Assembly (NCBI GenBank): GCA_051893555.1
Contig: JBJFHL010000007.1
Span: 62,001-126,000, forward strand
Reading direction: 5' to 3'
DNA: 64,000 nucleotides
From: RGIG7179 sp051893555
GTDB taxonomy: Bacteria; Bacillota; Clostridia; Peptostreptococcales; Anaerovoracaceae
Of this stretch, positions 1 to 7,448 are shown one piece after another; within the stretch, counting starts at the first letter, position 1, and each line of letters begins with the position of its first letter. The notes beneath the pieces are model-generated. The model worked only from the letters and a program-made list of their open reading frames with translations. It made no database searches and was not told the origin of the DNA. A program made the position numbers and the translations under genes.

Positions 1-2
1 AC

Positions 3-992
3 ATGCCCTTTTTGCTGATTTATTCTTTTTGCCGGCAAAAGTTCATTTTCTTCCTGTAGCGTAATATAGTAACCCACAATTTCATCCATAAGCTTAATCG
101 GATATTCGTCGTAATAGTAGTTTATTTCATTTATTGTTACCGGCTGATCCATTACTCCTGGCTTTTTTAATGCTCCCGTCTCTATCAATCCTTCCAGATT
201 TACATTATCTATAGAATCTGCTTTGAGTATTTCTGCGGCCCTATCGTTTGCATAAACAATATGCCTTCCATTATCTATCAGAAGCATACCATTTTTACTG
301 GAATTTGCAATTTTACTCAGCATCTCACTTTTCAGGTATCCGTACACGTAATTTGTATGAAATACAGCATCTGGCTCTGCAAGCGTCTGTATGTATCGAA
401 AAAGATTCCGATTCACAACACTGATATCTAAATCCAGCAATTTCATTAGCTTGAACATCGTATCAAAGCTGACTTTACGATATCCTATATCTATTATTTT
501 TTTTATATGTTTCGGAACAAAATGTTTTTCAGATGGTGTGATTGCAAGTGACAAATGATCATATATTCCTGTATGATCCACTTTTCTGTCAAAAGGAATC
601 ATATTGATATGACTTATTCCAATTTCATAAAAGCAATTCACAGTATCCACGGCCGTGCTGTATGAATCATTCACAATAAGGACATTGGTTCCGGCAGGAA
701 TATCAGAAATGGTCTTTAAAACATTCTGTTCAATACTTCGATTTATCTTTATTACTTTATTAAAATCGTTTACGTATTCTTTCGCTTTTTGAAATACTCT
801 TTCGTCAATGGCCAGAAAGGCATCAGCCCGAAGCTTTTTATATGCGTCGAGATCGGCAAGAAAGCAATTTTCAAACATAATGTAGTTGCCAAATACTTCT
901 TCCAAATTGTTTTTTATAAATTGAATCGCTTTTGTATTGCTTAGAGCCTGAGGACTTCTATAAAGAATCACGACTTTTTTAATTGTATCCAC
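3..992 (-). CDS. Sigma-54-type transcriptional regulator, N-terminal part (cut by window edge)
   Basis: 330 codons are visible; the gene runs off the left edge and is still open there. A GTG start at 990-992 is supported by an AAGGAG ribosome site six bases upstream. Residues 1-200 form an alpha/beta sensory region resembling the receiver-like N-termini of PrpR-type regulators. Around residues 215-300 a PAS-like segment is recognisable from NGMLLIDNGRHIVYANDRAA. The central AAA+ and Fis-type DNA-binding domains expected of a sigma-54 activator would lie outside the window, so the class is inferred. The inference is strengthened by the divergent layout and by a textbook -24/-12 promoter in the shared intergenic region, in front of the transporter and peptidase genes it probably controls. 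Confidence 0.65.
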   Translation of the reverse strand, partial: MDTIKKVVILYRSPQALSNTKAIQFIKNNLEEVFGNYIMFENCFLADLDAYKKLRADAFLAIDERVFQKAKEYVNDFNKVIKINRSIEQNVLKTISDIPAGTNVLIVNDSYSTAVDTVNCFYEIGISHINMIPFDRKVDHTGIYDHLSLAITPSEKHFVPKHIKKIIDIGYRKVSFDTMFKLMKLLDLDISVVNRNLFRYIQTLAEPDAVFHTNYVYGYLKSEMLSKIANSSKNGMLLIDNGRHIVYANDRAAEILKADSIDNVNLEGLIETGALKKPGVMDQPVTINEINYYYDEYPIKLMDEIVGYYITLQEENELLPAKRINQQKGH

Positions 993-1028
993 TTTTCTCT
1001 CCTTATAAAGCTTATATCTATTTGCCTT

Positions 1029-1043
1029 AAGTATAGTATACTT
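1029..1043. promoter_or_regulatory. Perfect palindrome, candidate upstream activator site
   Basis: AAGTATA-G-TATACTT is a perfect 7+1+7 inverted repeat about 100 bases upstream of the -24/-12 promoter, the usual distance for an enhancer bound by a sigma-54 activator. It lies between the regulator gene and its presumed target operon. That it is the binding site is inference. Confidence 0.4.
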
Positions 1044-1145
1044 TTTCGTTTCATGCAATGTGATTCAATAATATTTAATCTCATTTTATTATATTTTTGT
1101 GGTGCAGATCTGGTATTTTCCCTTGGTATTTTCTCCTTTCTCAAG

Positions 1146-1161
1146 TGGCACAGAAATTGCT
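1146..1161 (+). promoter_or_regulatory. Sigma-54 (-24/-12) promoter
   Basis: TGGCAC, five bases, then TTGCT. The GG and GC dinucleotides are separated by exactly ten bases, as RpoN requires, and both conserved elements match the consensus. It lies 91 bases upstream of the transporter start codon and reads towards it. Confidence 0.8.
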
Positions 1162-1251
1162 CTTCATTTACGCAGGAACGAGTAACAAGAATGATTCTCC
1201 AATTCATTCCACTCACTTTCCAGTATTCAAAAAATAGAAAGGAACAAGACA

Positions 1252-2667
1252 ATGAAAGAAAAGAAAAAAACATTTGAATTACCTCATGTGTTGATTGTGC
1301 TTCTGATTATCATGCTTGTCGTCGCAATCCTCACATACGTCGTACCCAGCGGTGCATTTGAGCGCATCTACGATCCCCAAACTGATCGTGAAATCGTACA
1401 GCCCGACCAGTTCTCGTTTCTAGAGGAAAAGGATCCAATCGGATTCCTGGATTTTTTCCAGGCAATTTACCAGGGATTTGTCGAAGGTGCTGACATCATT
1501 GCTGGTTTGCTTATCACCTGCGGTGTCCTGAACTTCCTGGAAGAAACCGGAACCTTCGGTGCCGGTCTTACAAAAATCATGGAGATCGCCGAAAAAAAAC
1601 GTTCGTTCAAGCTCGGTGTCATACTGATTTTCTTCGTTGCTTTTGCAGGAATGGGAATCTTGGGCTTTGGCGAGGCCTCTTACCCATTCTACGGGATTAC
1701 AACCTCCGTTATCCTTGCAATCGGTTATGACCGGGTCGCTGCAATGGCAACAATAATGATGGCTTCCTGTGCCGGTTGGGCAAGCGGCATGCTGAATATG
1801 TACACAACAGGTATCTCACAAAAGATTGTGGGATTACCTATTTTCTCCGGGCTTTGGTACAGGGTTATCTGCTTCTCTGTGTTTTTCATACTTGCATTAA
1901 TTAGTGTTTTATTATACTGCCGCAAAATTACAAAGGATCCTTCAAAAAGTTATATTGCTGATGAATATGAACGTCAGCTTAAAGGTGATGTAGAAATTGA
2001 AGGAATAAAAAATAAAGTGAAAATGACTCACAAACACGGTCTGGCGCTTGGGATTTATGTCGTATTTCTGATCATTCAGGGATATTGCTGTGCCGTGAAA
2101 GGCTGGGGAATTGGTGAAGTAGCCGGTCTGTACATCATTTACGCCATTATTTTGGCAGTTATCTTTCGTGTTAGCCCAAGTGCAGCTGCAGAAAGCATCA
2201 TGCGCGGCTCTGCGAATGTTTTGACTGCAGGTTTCGTAATCGGTATGGCACGTTCAATTATGATTGTCCTTGAAAAGGGAGAAATTGTCGATACATTTGT
2301 ATATTATATGGGACAGATGCTTACAGGAAAGGGCCCTGCATTTACGATTCTTCTGCTCTTCATTTTCGTTACCATCCTGAATTTCTTCGTGGACTCTGGC
2401 TCAGGAAAGGCTGTAATGATGATGCCTATTATGAGTCCATTGGGGAAAATTCTCGGAATCAACCAGCAGGTTATGGTGTTGACTTATCAGTTCGGCGACG
2501 GATTCACAGATTATTTATGGCCAGCAGGCGCACTGGTACCTTGTCAGTTATGCGGATTGAAATATAACATCTGGGTTAAATTTGCTGCAAAAGCAATGAC
2601 AATCCAATTAATTGCAGGATATGTTATGGTACTGCTTGCACAGTACATTAATCTTGGTCCATTCTAA
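1252..2667 (+). CDS. YfcC/AbgT-like amino acid or peptide transporter
   Basis: A 471-residue polytopic membrane protein of the YfcC family (C4-dicarboxylate/basic amino acid antiporter-like). The start ATG has GAAAGGAAC about eight bases upstream. Residues 10-30 form the first membrane segment, followed by the family signature VVPSGAF; many further hydrophobic segments follow, with conserved small-residue stretches such as GSGKAVMMMPIMSPLG near the C-terminus. Family length is usually 460-500. It is followed after 27 bases by an M55 D-aminopeptidase, so the substrate is plausibly a small peptide or a D-amino-acid-containing compound; this is inferred from context. Expression is probably sigma-54 dependent, from the promoter at 1146. 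Codon use is more AT-rich than in the genes after 3.6 kb. Confidence 0.8.
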   Translation: MKEKKKTFELPHVLIVLLIIMLVVAILTYVVPSGAFERIYDPQTDREIVQPDQFSFLEEKDPIGFLDFFQAIYQGFVEGADIIAGLLITCGVLNFLEETGTFGAGLTKIMEIAEKKRSFKLGVILIFFVAFAGMGILGFGEASYPFYGITTSVILAIGYDRVAAMATIMMASCAGWASGMLNMYTTGISQKIVGLPIFSGLWYRVICFSVFFILALISVLLYCRKITKDPSKSYIADEYERQLKGDVEIEGIKNKVKMTHKHGLALGIYVVFLIIQGYCCAVKGWGIGEVAGLYIIYAIILAVIFRVSPSAAAESIMRGSANVLTAGFVIGMARSIMIVLEKGEIVDTFVYYMGQMLTGKGPAFTILLLFIFVTILNFFVDSGSGKAVMMMPIMSPLGKILGINQQVMVLTYQFGDGFTDYLWPAGALVPCQLCGLKYNIWVKFAAKAMTIQLIAGYVMVLLAQYINLGPF

Positions 2668-2694
2668 AAAAATACTGGGAGGTTTTTATTTCTA

Positions 2695-3489
2695 ATGAAA
2701 ATATTTATAAGTGCTGATATAGAGGGTGTCAGCGGAATTACCAGCTGGGAAGCAACAAGGTACGGCGGGAAAGGGTACGAAGCCGCCTGCAGACAAATGT
2801 CTTTAGAAACGGCAGCCGCCTGTAGAGCTGCCTTATCCTGCGGTTATGATGTCGTCGTAAAAGATGGGCATGAGGATGCAATGAATATAGATCACACTCT
2901 TCTTCCAAAGGAAGCTGAATTGATCTCAGGCTGGGCATGTACCCCTCTTTCCATGCTTGGTGGATTAGATGACTCTTTTTCCGGCATTATTTATATTGGC
3001 TATCACTCTGCTGCATGGAGCAGTACAAGTCCTTTAAAGCATACTTGTGAAGACTATATATATAATTGGTTTAAAATCAACGGCGAATATGCATCTGAAT
3101 TTACGATAAATGCCGGAGTAGCTGACCAGTTGGGTGTTCCTTCACTGGTACTTTCGGGAGATGCGGGAATCTGCAGTGCAGCTGCATCTGAATACCCTGG
3201 TATTATCACTGTTCCCACAAAAAACGGAATAGGTAACGCTACATGGAATCTTCATCCTGAAAAGGTGATTGAAAACATCGAGCTCGCAGTTCGCAATGCT
3301 TTATCAAGACCGCTTCCTGAGCCGCGTCCCCTGGCCGACTCTTATACAATGACTTTATGTTTTAAAGAATTTCAGAAGGCAATGTCCGCGTCTTGGTATC
3401 CAGGCGTCAAACGTCTTGATGATTTTACAGTGTCATTTACGGCTAATTCTCCAACAGAATTATCAAGATGCCGCTATTTCATAGGTTAG
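2695..3489 (+). CDS. M55-family D-aminopeptidase (DppA-like)
   Basis: 264 residues, the usual size of DppA-type zinc aminopeptidases, which form decameric rings and release N-terminal D-amino acids from short peptides. The metal-binding residues known from Bacillus DppA fall at nearly the same positions here: Asp8 and Glu10 in SADIEGVSG, His59 in KDGHED, His104 in GYHSAAW, and a Glu near 135 in the NGEYASEF segment. GGGAGG precedes the ATG. The gene follows the YfcC-like transporter directly, and the pair ends at a strong terminator. The product probably cleaves what the transporter imports, either for nutrition or for recycling D-Ala-containing peptides. The substrate cannot be read from sequence. 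Confidence 0.85.
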   Translation: MKIFISADIEGVSGITSWEATRYGGKGYEAACRQMSLETAAACRAALSCGYDVVVKDGHEDAMNIDHTLLPKEAELISGWACTPLSMLGGLDDSFSGIIYIGYHSAAWSSTSPLKHTCEDYIYNWFKINGEYASEFTINAGVADQLGVPSLVLSGDAGICSAAASEYPGIITVPTKNGIGNATWNLHPEKVIENIELAVRNALSRPLPEPRPLADSYTMTLCFKEFQKAMSASWYPGVKRLDDFTVSFTANSPTELSRCRYFIG

Positions 3490-3509
3490 CGGTCTGATTT
3501 AGAGAGTGG

Positions 3510-3551
3510 CACTGCGTCAGGAAGGTTTTCTAACGCAGTGTCCTTTTCTTT
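3510..3551 (+). terminator. Rho-independent terminator of the transporter/peptidase operon
   Basis: CACTGCGT pairs perfectly with ACGCAGTG across a 15-base loop that itself can pair partly, followed by the pyrimidine-rich TCCTTTTCTTTCT. It lies 20 bases after the peptidase stop. Confidence 0.75.
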
Positions 3552-3596
3552 CTGTTTGAAAGAAGCAGAAACACATCACTACAGGAGGTTTCATTC

Positions 3597-4607
3597 ATGT
3601 TAATCACAGTTCTGCTATTTATCCTTGGACTCATTTTGCTGATTAAAGGCGGCGACTGGTTCGTAGACGGTGCCACCGGCATCGCCCAGCGTTTCCATAT
3701 TCCGGAGATTCTCATCGGTGCTACCGTGGTCTCCATCGGCACGACTCTGCCGGAGGTCATGGTATCCGCCACTTCTGCGCTAGGCGGTCACGGAGAAATC
3801 GCCTACGGCAATGCCATCGGTTCCATCATCTGTAATACTGCTTTTATCGCAGCACTGTCCATCACCATCAAACCTGCGCCGGTACAGCGGTATACCCTCC
3901 GCACGCCGGTCATGTTCTTTTTTGTTTCTGCTGCCTTTTATATGTACACCGCATATATCGACGGATTCTTCAGCCGCGTCACCGGTATCATCCTGCTGGG
4001 GATCTTCCTGATCTACATGATCCTGACGGTCATGCAGATGACCCGGGATCCGGAGCACCCGGAGCTGGCTTCGGACGGAACCGCCATCACCAACGAAGAA
4101 GAAATTGCAGAAGAGACCCGTACCACAGGCAAAAATTTGTTTCTGCTGGTTCTCGGTGCAGCCCTCATTGCGGTCGGCGCTAACCTGCTGGTGGATAACG
4201 GCATCCTGATCGCGCAGGCTCTGGGCGTACCGGAATCTGTCATCGCCCTCACCTTCGTGGCCCTGGGCACTTCCCTGCCGGAGCTGGTCACCGCTGTGAC
4301 CTCCCTGCTGAAGGGACACGGTTCCATGTCCATCGGAAATGTGATCGGCGCCAACCTGTTCAATCTGGTTCTGGTCAGCGGCGTCTCCACCTCTCTGGCA
4401 CCATTCAAGGTGCCGGAAAGCTCTGTCATCGCAGGCCATAACGCCTCCCTGGTGCTGGAGATCCCGGTCATGCTGGCCGTCATGCTGATTCTGACCGTAC
4501 CGGCCATGTTCAAAGGTAAGCTCTACCGGGGCCAGGGCATCCTGCTGCTGTGTATCTATGCAGCATTCTGCATTTTCCAATTTACCATGTCCGTATCGCT
4601 GGTATAA
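3597..4607 (+). CDS. Calcium/sodium antiporter (CaCA family, YrbG-like)
   Basis: A 336-residue integral membrane exchanger. Both alpha-repeats that define the Ca2+/cation antiporter superfamily are clear: GTTLPE at residues 48-53 within GATVVSIG...ALGGHG, and GTSLPE at 224-229 within LTFVALG...LLKGHG, each followed by a GN-x-IG motif. The two halves are inverted copies joined by an acidic loop at about 150-175 (EEEIAEE). It exchanges Ca2+ for Na+ or H+ across the cytoplasmic membrane. AGGAGG lies eight bases before ATG. The gene stands alone between the terminator at 3510 and the convergent tRNA. GC content rises sharply from here on compared with the preceding 3.5 kb. Confidence 0.9.
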   Translation: MLITVLLFILGLILLIKGGDWFVDGATGIAQRFHIPEILIGATVVSIGTTLPEVMVSATSALGGHGEIAYGNAIGSIICNTAFIAALSITIKPAPVQRYTLRTPVMFFFVSAAFYMYTAYIDGFFSRVTGIILLGIFLIYMILTVMQMTRDPEHPELASDGTAITNEEEIAEETRTTGKNLFLLVLGAALIAVGANLLVDNGILIAQALGVPESVIALTFVALGTSLPELVTAVTSLLKGHGSMSIGNVIGANLFNLVLVSGVSTSLAPFKVPESSVIAGHNASLVLEIPVMLAVMLILTVPAMFKGKLYRGQGILLLCIYAAFCIFQFTMSVSLV

Positions 4608-4908
4608 AATGAGGTTTGAAGACTCTATTAAAGCAGTTAGCCTGAACCAGACCTGCTAAAAAAGTTTAAACGAATATATTGCCAGACGGATATACAATAT
4701 CTCAAACCAAATCGGGGTGCATTTACAACCACAAGATAAACGAAAAAATGCAATCCTGGTTTTAGCATGCATATCTTTACGAGCATTTTATCAGAAAACG
4801 AAGATGATATAACATTATAGTTTTCAAAATATACATTTACAACTTTAAACGTGCATTTCGATCATCAATTCACCTCTCAGAAGGCAGAAGCCTTTATTTT
4901 TTTGCATG
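4608..4908. other. AT-rich intergenic region, nothing recognised
   Basis: About 300 bases between the antiporter and the tRNA terminator. I find no convincing ORF with a ribosome site, no strong hairpin with a U-run and no promoter-like pair. It is rich in A and T. Confidence 0.5.
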
Positions 4909-4944
4909 AAAAAACCCCGAAATTGTTGAAATTCCAGGGTTTTC
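4909..4944 (-). terminator. Terminator of the tRNA-Leu transcript
   Basis: On the minus strand, AAAACCC and GAAAT pair with ATTTC and GGGTTTT, and the transcript ends in six U. It lies about 20 bases after the tRNA CCA end. Confidence 0.75.
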
Positions 4945-4964
4945 AGTCCTTTTCGGACACTCTG

Positions 4965-5047
4965 TGGTGCGGTCTAAGGGATTCGAACCCCCATGGTCTC
5001 CCACACGGACCTGAACCGTGCGCGTCTGCCAATTCCGCCAAGACCGC
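4965..5047 (-). tRNA. tRNA-Leu (anticodon CAG)
   Basis: 83 bases with an encoded CCA end. The acceptor stem GCGGTCT/AGACCGC is perfect. The anticodon stem CACGG/CCGTG encloses the loop TTCAGGT, giving anticodon CAG (leucine, codon CUG). A variable arm of class II type and the T-loop GGTTCGAATCC are present. It is a single-gene transcript with its own promoter and terminator. Confidence 0.95.
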
Positions 5048-5089
5048 ATATTCATTTTTTATTTGCATTCTTTGCCGAACGCAAGATTT

Positions 5090-5118
5090 ATTATACTACC
5101 CTTGTCTCCAAAAATCAA
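5090..5118 (-). promoter_or_regulatory. Promoter of tRNA-Leu
   Basis: Minus strand: -35 TTGATT (5113-5118), a 17-base spacer, -10 TATAAT (5090-5095), about 40 bases upstream of the tRNA 5' end. Confidence 0.8.
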
Positions 5119-5185
5119 GCGTTTTTTTCATTTTTTTATAAATAATTTGATATTTTACCTCATCTGCTCGTCAGGACGCTGGCAG

Positions 5186-5252
5186 GCAGGTTAACCTGCA
5201 GGTACCATGCAGGTGCCGCACAGCAGATCGTCAACCTGCACGGTGTTTTTTT
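5186..5252 (+). other. Orphan palindrome and terminator-like hairpin
   Basis: GCAGGTTAACCTGC (5186-5199) is a perfect 14-base palindrome. Next to it, an 11-base arm at 5204-5214 pairs with 5234-5244 with one mismatch and is followed by GTTTTTTT. It looks like a plus-strand terminator, but no plus-strand gene precedes it within 600 bases. It may end an unannotated small RNA or be a relic. Confidence 0.4.
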
Positions 5253-5308
5253 ATTTTCTGGTTGCCTTTTTTCATCGGGCTGACGCGGGTATTCTGCGAT
5301 TTCTCGTC

Positions 5309-5351
5309 AAAAAAGCAACCTGATCTGCTTCTTGCCGTGTACAGGTTGCTT
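5309..5351 (-). terminator. Terminator at the end of the purine/permease transcription unit
   Basis: On the minus strand AAGCAACCTG pairs perfectly with CAGGTTGCTT across a 19-base loop, ending in a U-run. It lies about 100 bases after the AI-2E-family gene, the last gene of the long minus-strand operon. Confidence 0.8.
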
Positions 5352-5451
5352 TTGTTCCTTTTTATTGTGTGTCTACCATTTTATGGGTCAACCCGATTAT
5401 CCCGCAGCCGCAGAATGGGTTGCTTTCCCAATCCAGTCTGCACCTCACGCT

Positions 5452-6591
5452 TCAAATCTCGATCTTTTTCCGCGCAAGCCGACTGTAGACGCTACGGCGA
5501 AGCAGGGCATACAGAACAGAGAACAGCGGAATGAACACGATGATGCCGAAGATACCGGACACGCTGCCGCCCACCACTACCGCCAGCAGGGTCCAGATCG
5601 GCGGCAGGCCCACCGAACCGCCCACGACCCGTGGATAGATCAGGTTGCCTTCAATCTGCTGCACCACGAAGAAGATGATGACAAACCACAGCACCTTTGT
5701 CGGTGCTTCCACCAGGATCAGCAGAATGCCGAACACCAGCCCGATGAATGCTCCAACGAACGGGATCAGCGCCATGGCGCCGATGATAACGCCGATGGTG
5801 ATCGCACACGGGAATCCGCCTACCAGAAGCACCACGCAGAACATGGCGCCTAAGATCACCGCTTCCAGACACTGTCCGGACAGGAAGCTGCTGAAGGTTT
5901 TATAGGCCAGGCTTGCGATATCACAGATTTCGTCCGCCCAGGATTTTTTCAAATAAGCATAAGCCAGCTTCTTTGCCTGCTGCCCCAGCTTCTTCTTATT
6001 CAGCAGAATATAAATGGCGAACACCATGCCAAAACCGATGTTTGACAGCACGCTGACCACACTGCCGGCGGCAGTTCCCGCGGTGGACAGAATGGTACCC
6101 ATATTGCTCTGCAACTCGCCCAGAATAGACTTGATATCGATCCGGTTCAGGGCGTTTTCGATCATCGAGGTGTCGATGTGATGCGCCTTCAGGTAAGCCA
6201 GCCACTTCGGATATTCCTCCATGACACCCATCACCAGAGTCCGTATGGAATCTGCCAGATTCGGAAAGATCACACCGGAGATGAAGCTGATTACCATGAT
6301 GAACAGTACCAGGGTCACCACCAGACAGACCGGCCCCTTGCACCGCATCAGAAAATGAAGCCCCTTACGGCTGCTGAGGCGGTCACACTGCTTTTCGAAG
6401 AAGTGCATAGGCACGTTCAGAATAAACGCGATCACGCCGCCCACAATCAGCGGCATAAACAGGCTGACTACAGCCCAAATCTTCGTACCCACAATATCCA
6501 GATGGGACAGCCCCACGAAGGCTGCCGCGCCGATAAGGATCAGCAGCAAAATCTCTCGAAAAGACAGTCCATTTTCTTTATTTTCTCTCAA
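5452..6591 (-). CDS. AI-2E transporter family permease (UPF0118)
   Basis: A 379-residue membrane protein of the AI-2E/UPF0118 family, whose members export small molecules or exchange Na+/H+; only a few act on autoinducer-2. N-terminal hydrophobic pairs (residues 13-60), a soluble segment around 90-170, and the C-terminal membrane block with GQCLEAVILGAMF and GLPPIWTLLAVVVGG are typical of the family. The start is taken as TTG at 6589-6591, with GGGGGGAACGG upstream; no in-frame ATG fits better. It lies 54 bases after the ferredoxin-nitroreductase and is probably the last gene of the purine transcript. The substrate is unknown. Confidence 0.75.
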   Translation of the reverse strand: MRENKENGLSFREILLLILIGAAAFVGLSHLDIVGTKIWAVVSLFMPLIVGGVIAFILNVPMHFFEKQCDRLSSRKGLHFLMRCKGPVCLVVTLVLFIMVISFISGVIFPNLADSIRTLVMGVMEEYPKWLAYLKAHHIDTSMIENALNRIDIKSILGELQSNMGTILSTAGTAAGSVVSVLSNIGFGMVFAIYILLNKKKLGQQAKKLAYAYLKKSWADEICDIASLAYKTFSSFLSGQCLEAVILGAMFCVVLLVGGFPCAITIGVIIGAMALIPFVGAFIGLVFGILLILVEAPTKVLWFVIIFFVVQQIEGNLIYPRVVGGSVGLPPIWTLLAVVVGGSVSGIFGIIVFIPLFSVLYALLRRSVYSRLARKKIEI

Positions 6592-6645
6592 AATCCGTTC
6601 CCCCCATTTCCACCGAAGCAGTCAGGCGCACATATTTTGCGAAGT

Positions 6646-7431
6646 CTATTTCATCGTAATATCCGCTCGCTTCACTCGTTCCGGAATGTACAGATAGTCT
6701 TCCTTCGGCCAGCCCACCAGGAGTCCGCCGTAAAAGCTGTGGTTCTCCGGAATGCCGAAGTATTCCTGCAGCGCAGGAATCATGTTTGCAAAACGGGTCA
6801 GATAGCCGGCCCAGCAGGTACCCAGCCCCTTTGACTGGAGCATCAGATCCGCATAGTCCAGTGCCAGGGCAGTATCCACTGCCGGGTTGATGGCCCGATC
6901 TCTGGCGTATGCCAGAATGACGGTATTAGCCTTTCCCAGCACCATATTATTTCCCCGGGCATATTCGGAGACTACCTCCGGGCTCTGTCCGGTTTCCTTC
7001 AGCCATGCCAGAATGTCGGCCATCATGGCGTCCAGCTTCTCCCGGCCCTGAACCACGATATATCTGGCAGGGTGCTGGTTCTTGGCGCTGGGTGCCCAGG
7101 CTGCCGTTTCCAGCGCATGGCGGATTACAGCCGGATCCACCGGCTCATCCCGAAAATCCCGATAAGATCGGCGCGTCAGAAGAAAGCTCTCCAGATCCTC
7201 CCCGAAGGTGTCAGACACCACCGGTTTTTCTTCGGAAATCATCATGGGACTGTCGCCAAACGTAATGGCTCCTTCCGGACAGACGATCCCGCAGTGCATA
7301 CATTTGGCGCAGCCGGCTGCCTTATCCTCCAGCACCACCGGCTGACCGTCCCTTGCCTCGAGAATTGTCCAGATACATACGCGGGTGCACTGAAGGCACC
7401 CGACGCATTTTTCAGAATCAATTTTTATCAT
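6646..7431 (-). CDS. Ferredoxin-nitroreductase fusion (two 4Fe-4S clusters plus FMN domain)
   Basis: 261 residues. Two ferredoxin motifs come first: Cys9, 12, 15, 19 and Cys41, 44, 47, 51. An FMN-binding nitroreductase domain follows from about residue 80 to the end, with the conserved RRSYRDF and WAPSAKNQHPARY segments. Such proteins pass electrons from ferredoxin to FMN and on to an unknown organic substrate; many clostridial copies are uncharacterised. ATG follows CGGGAG. The gene starts 17 bases after the purL stop, so it is transcribed with the purine genes. A role in purine metabolism is not evident. Confidence 0.8.
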   Translation of the reverse strand: MIKIDSEKCVGCLQCTRVCIWTILEARDGQPVVLEDKAAGCAKCMHCGIVCPEGAITFGDSPMMISEEKPVVSDTFGEDLESFLLTRRSYRDFRDEPVDPAVIRHALETAAWAPSAKNQHPARYIVVQGREKLDAMMADILAWLKETGQSPEVVSEYARGNNMVLGKANTVILAYARDRAINPAVDTALALDYADLMLQSKGLGTCWAGYLTRFANMIPALQEYFGIPENHSFYGGLLVGWPKEDYLYIPERVKRADITMK

Positions 7432-7448
7432 AAAAGACTCCCGTAATC

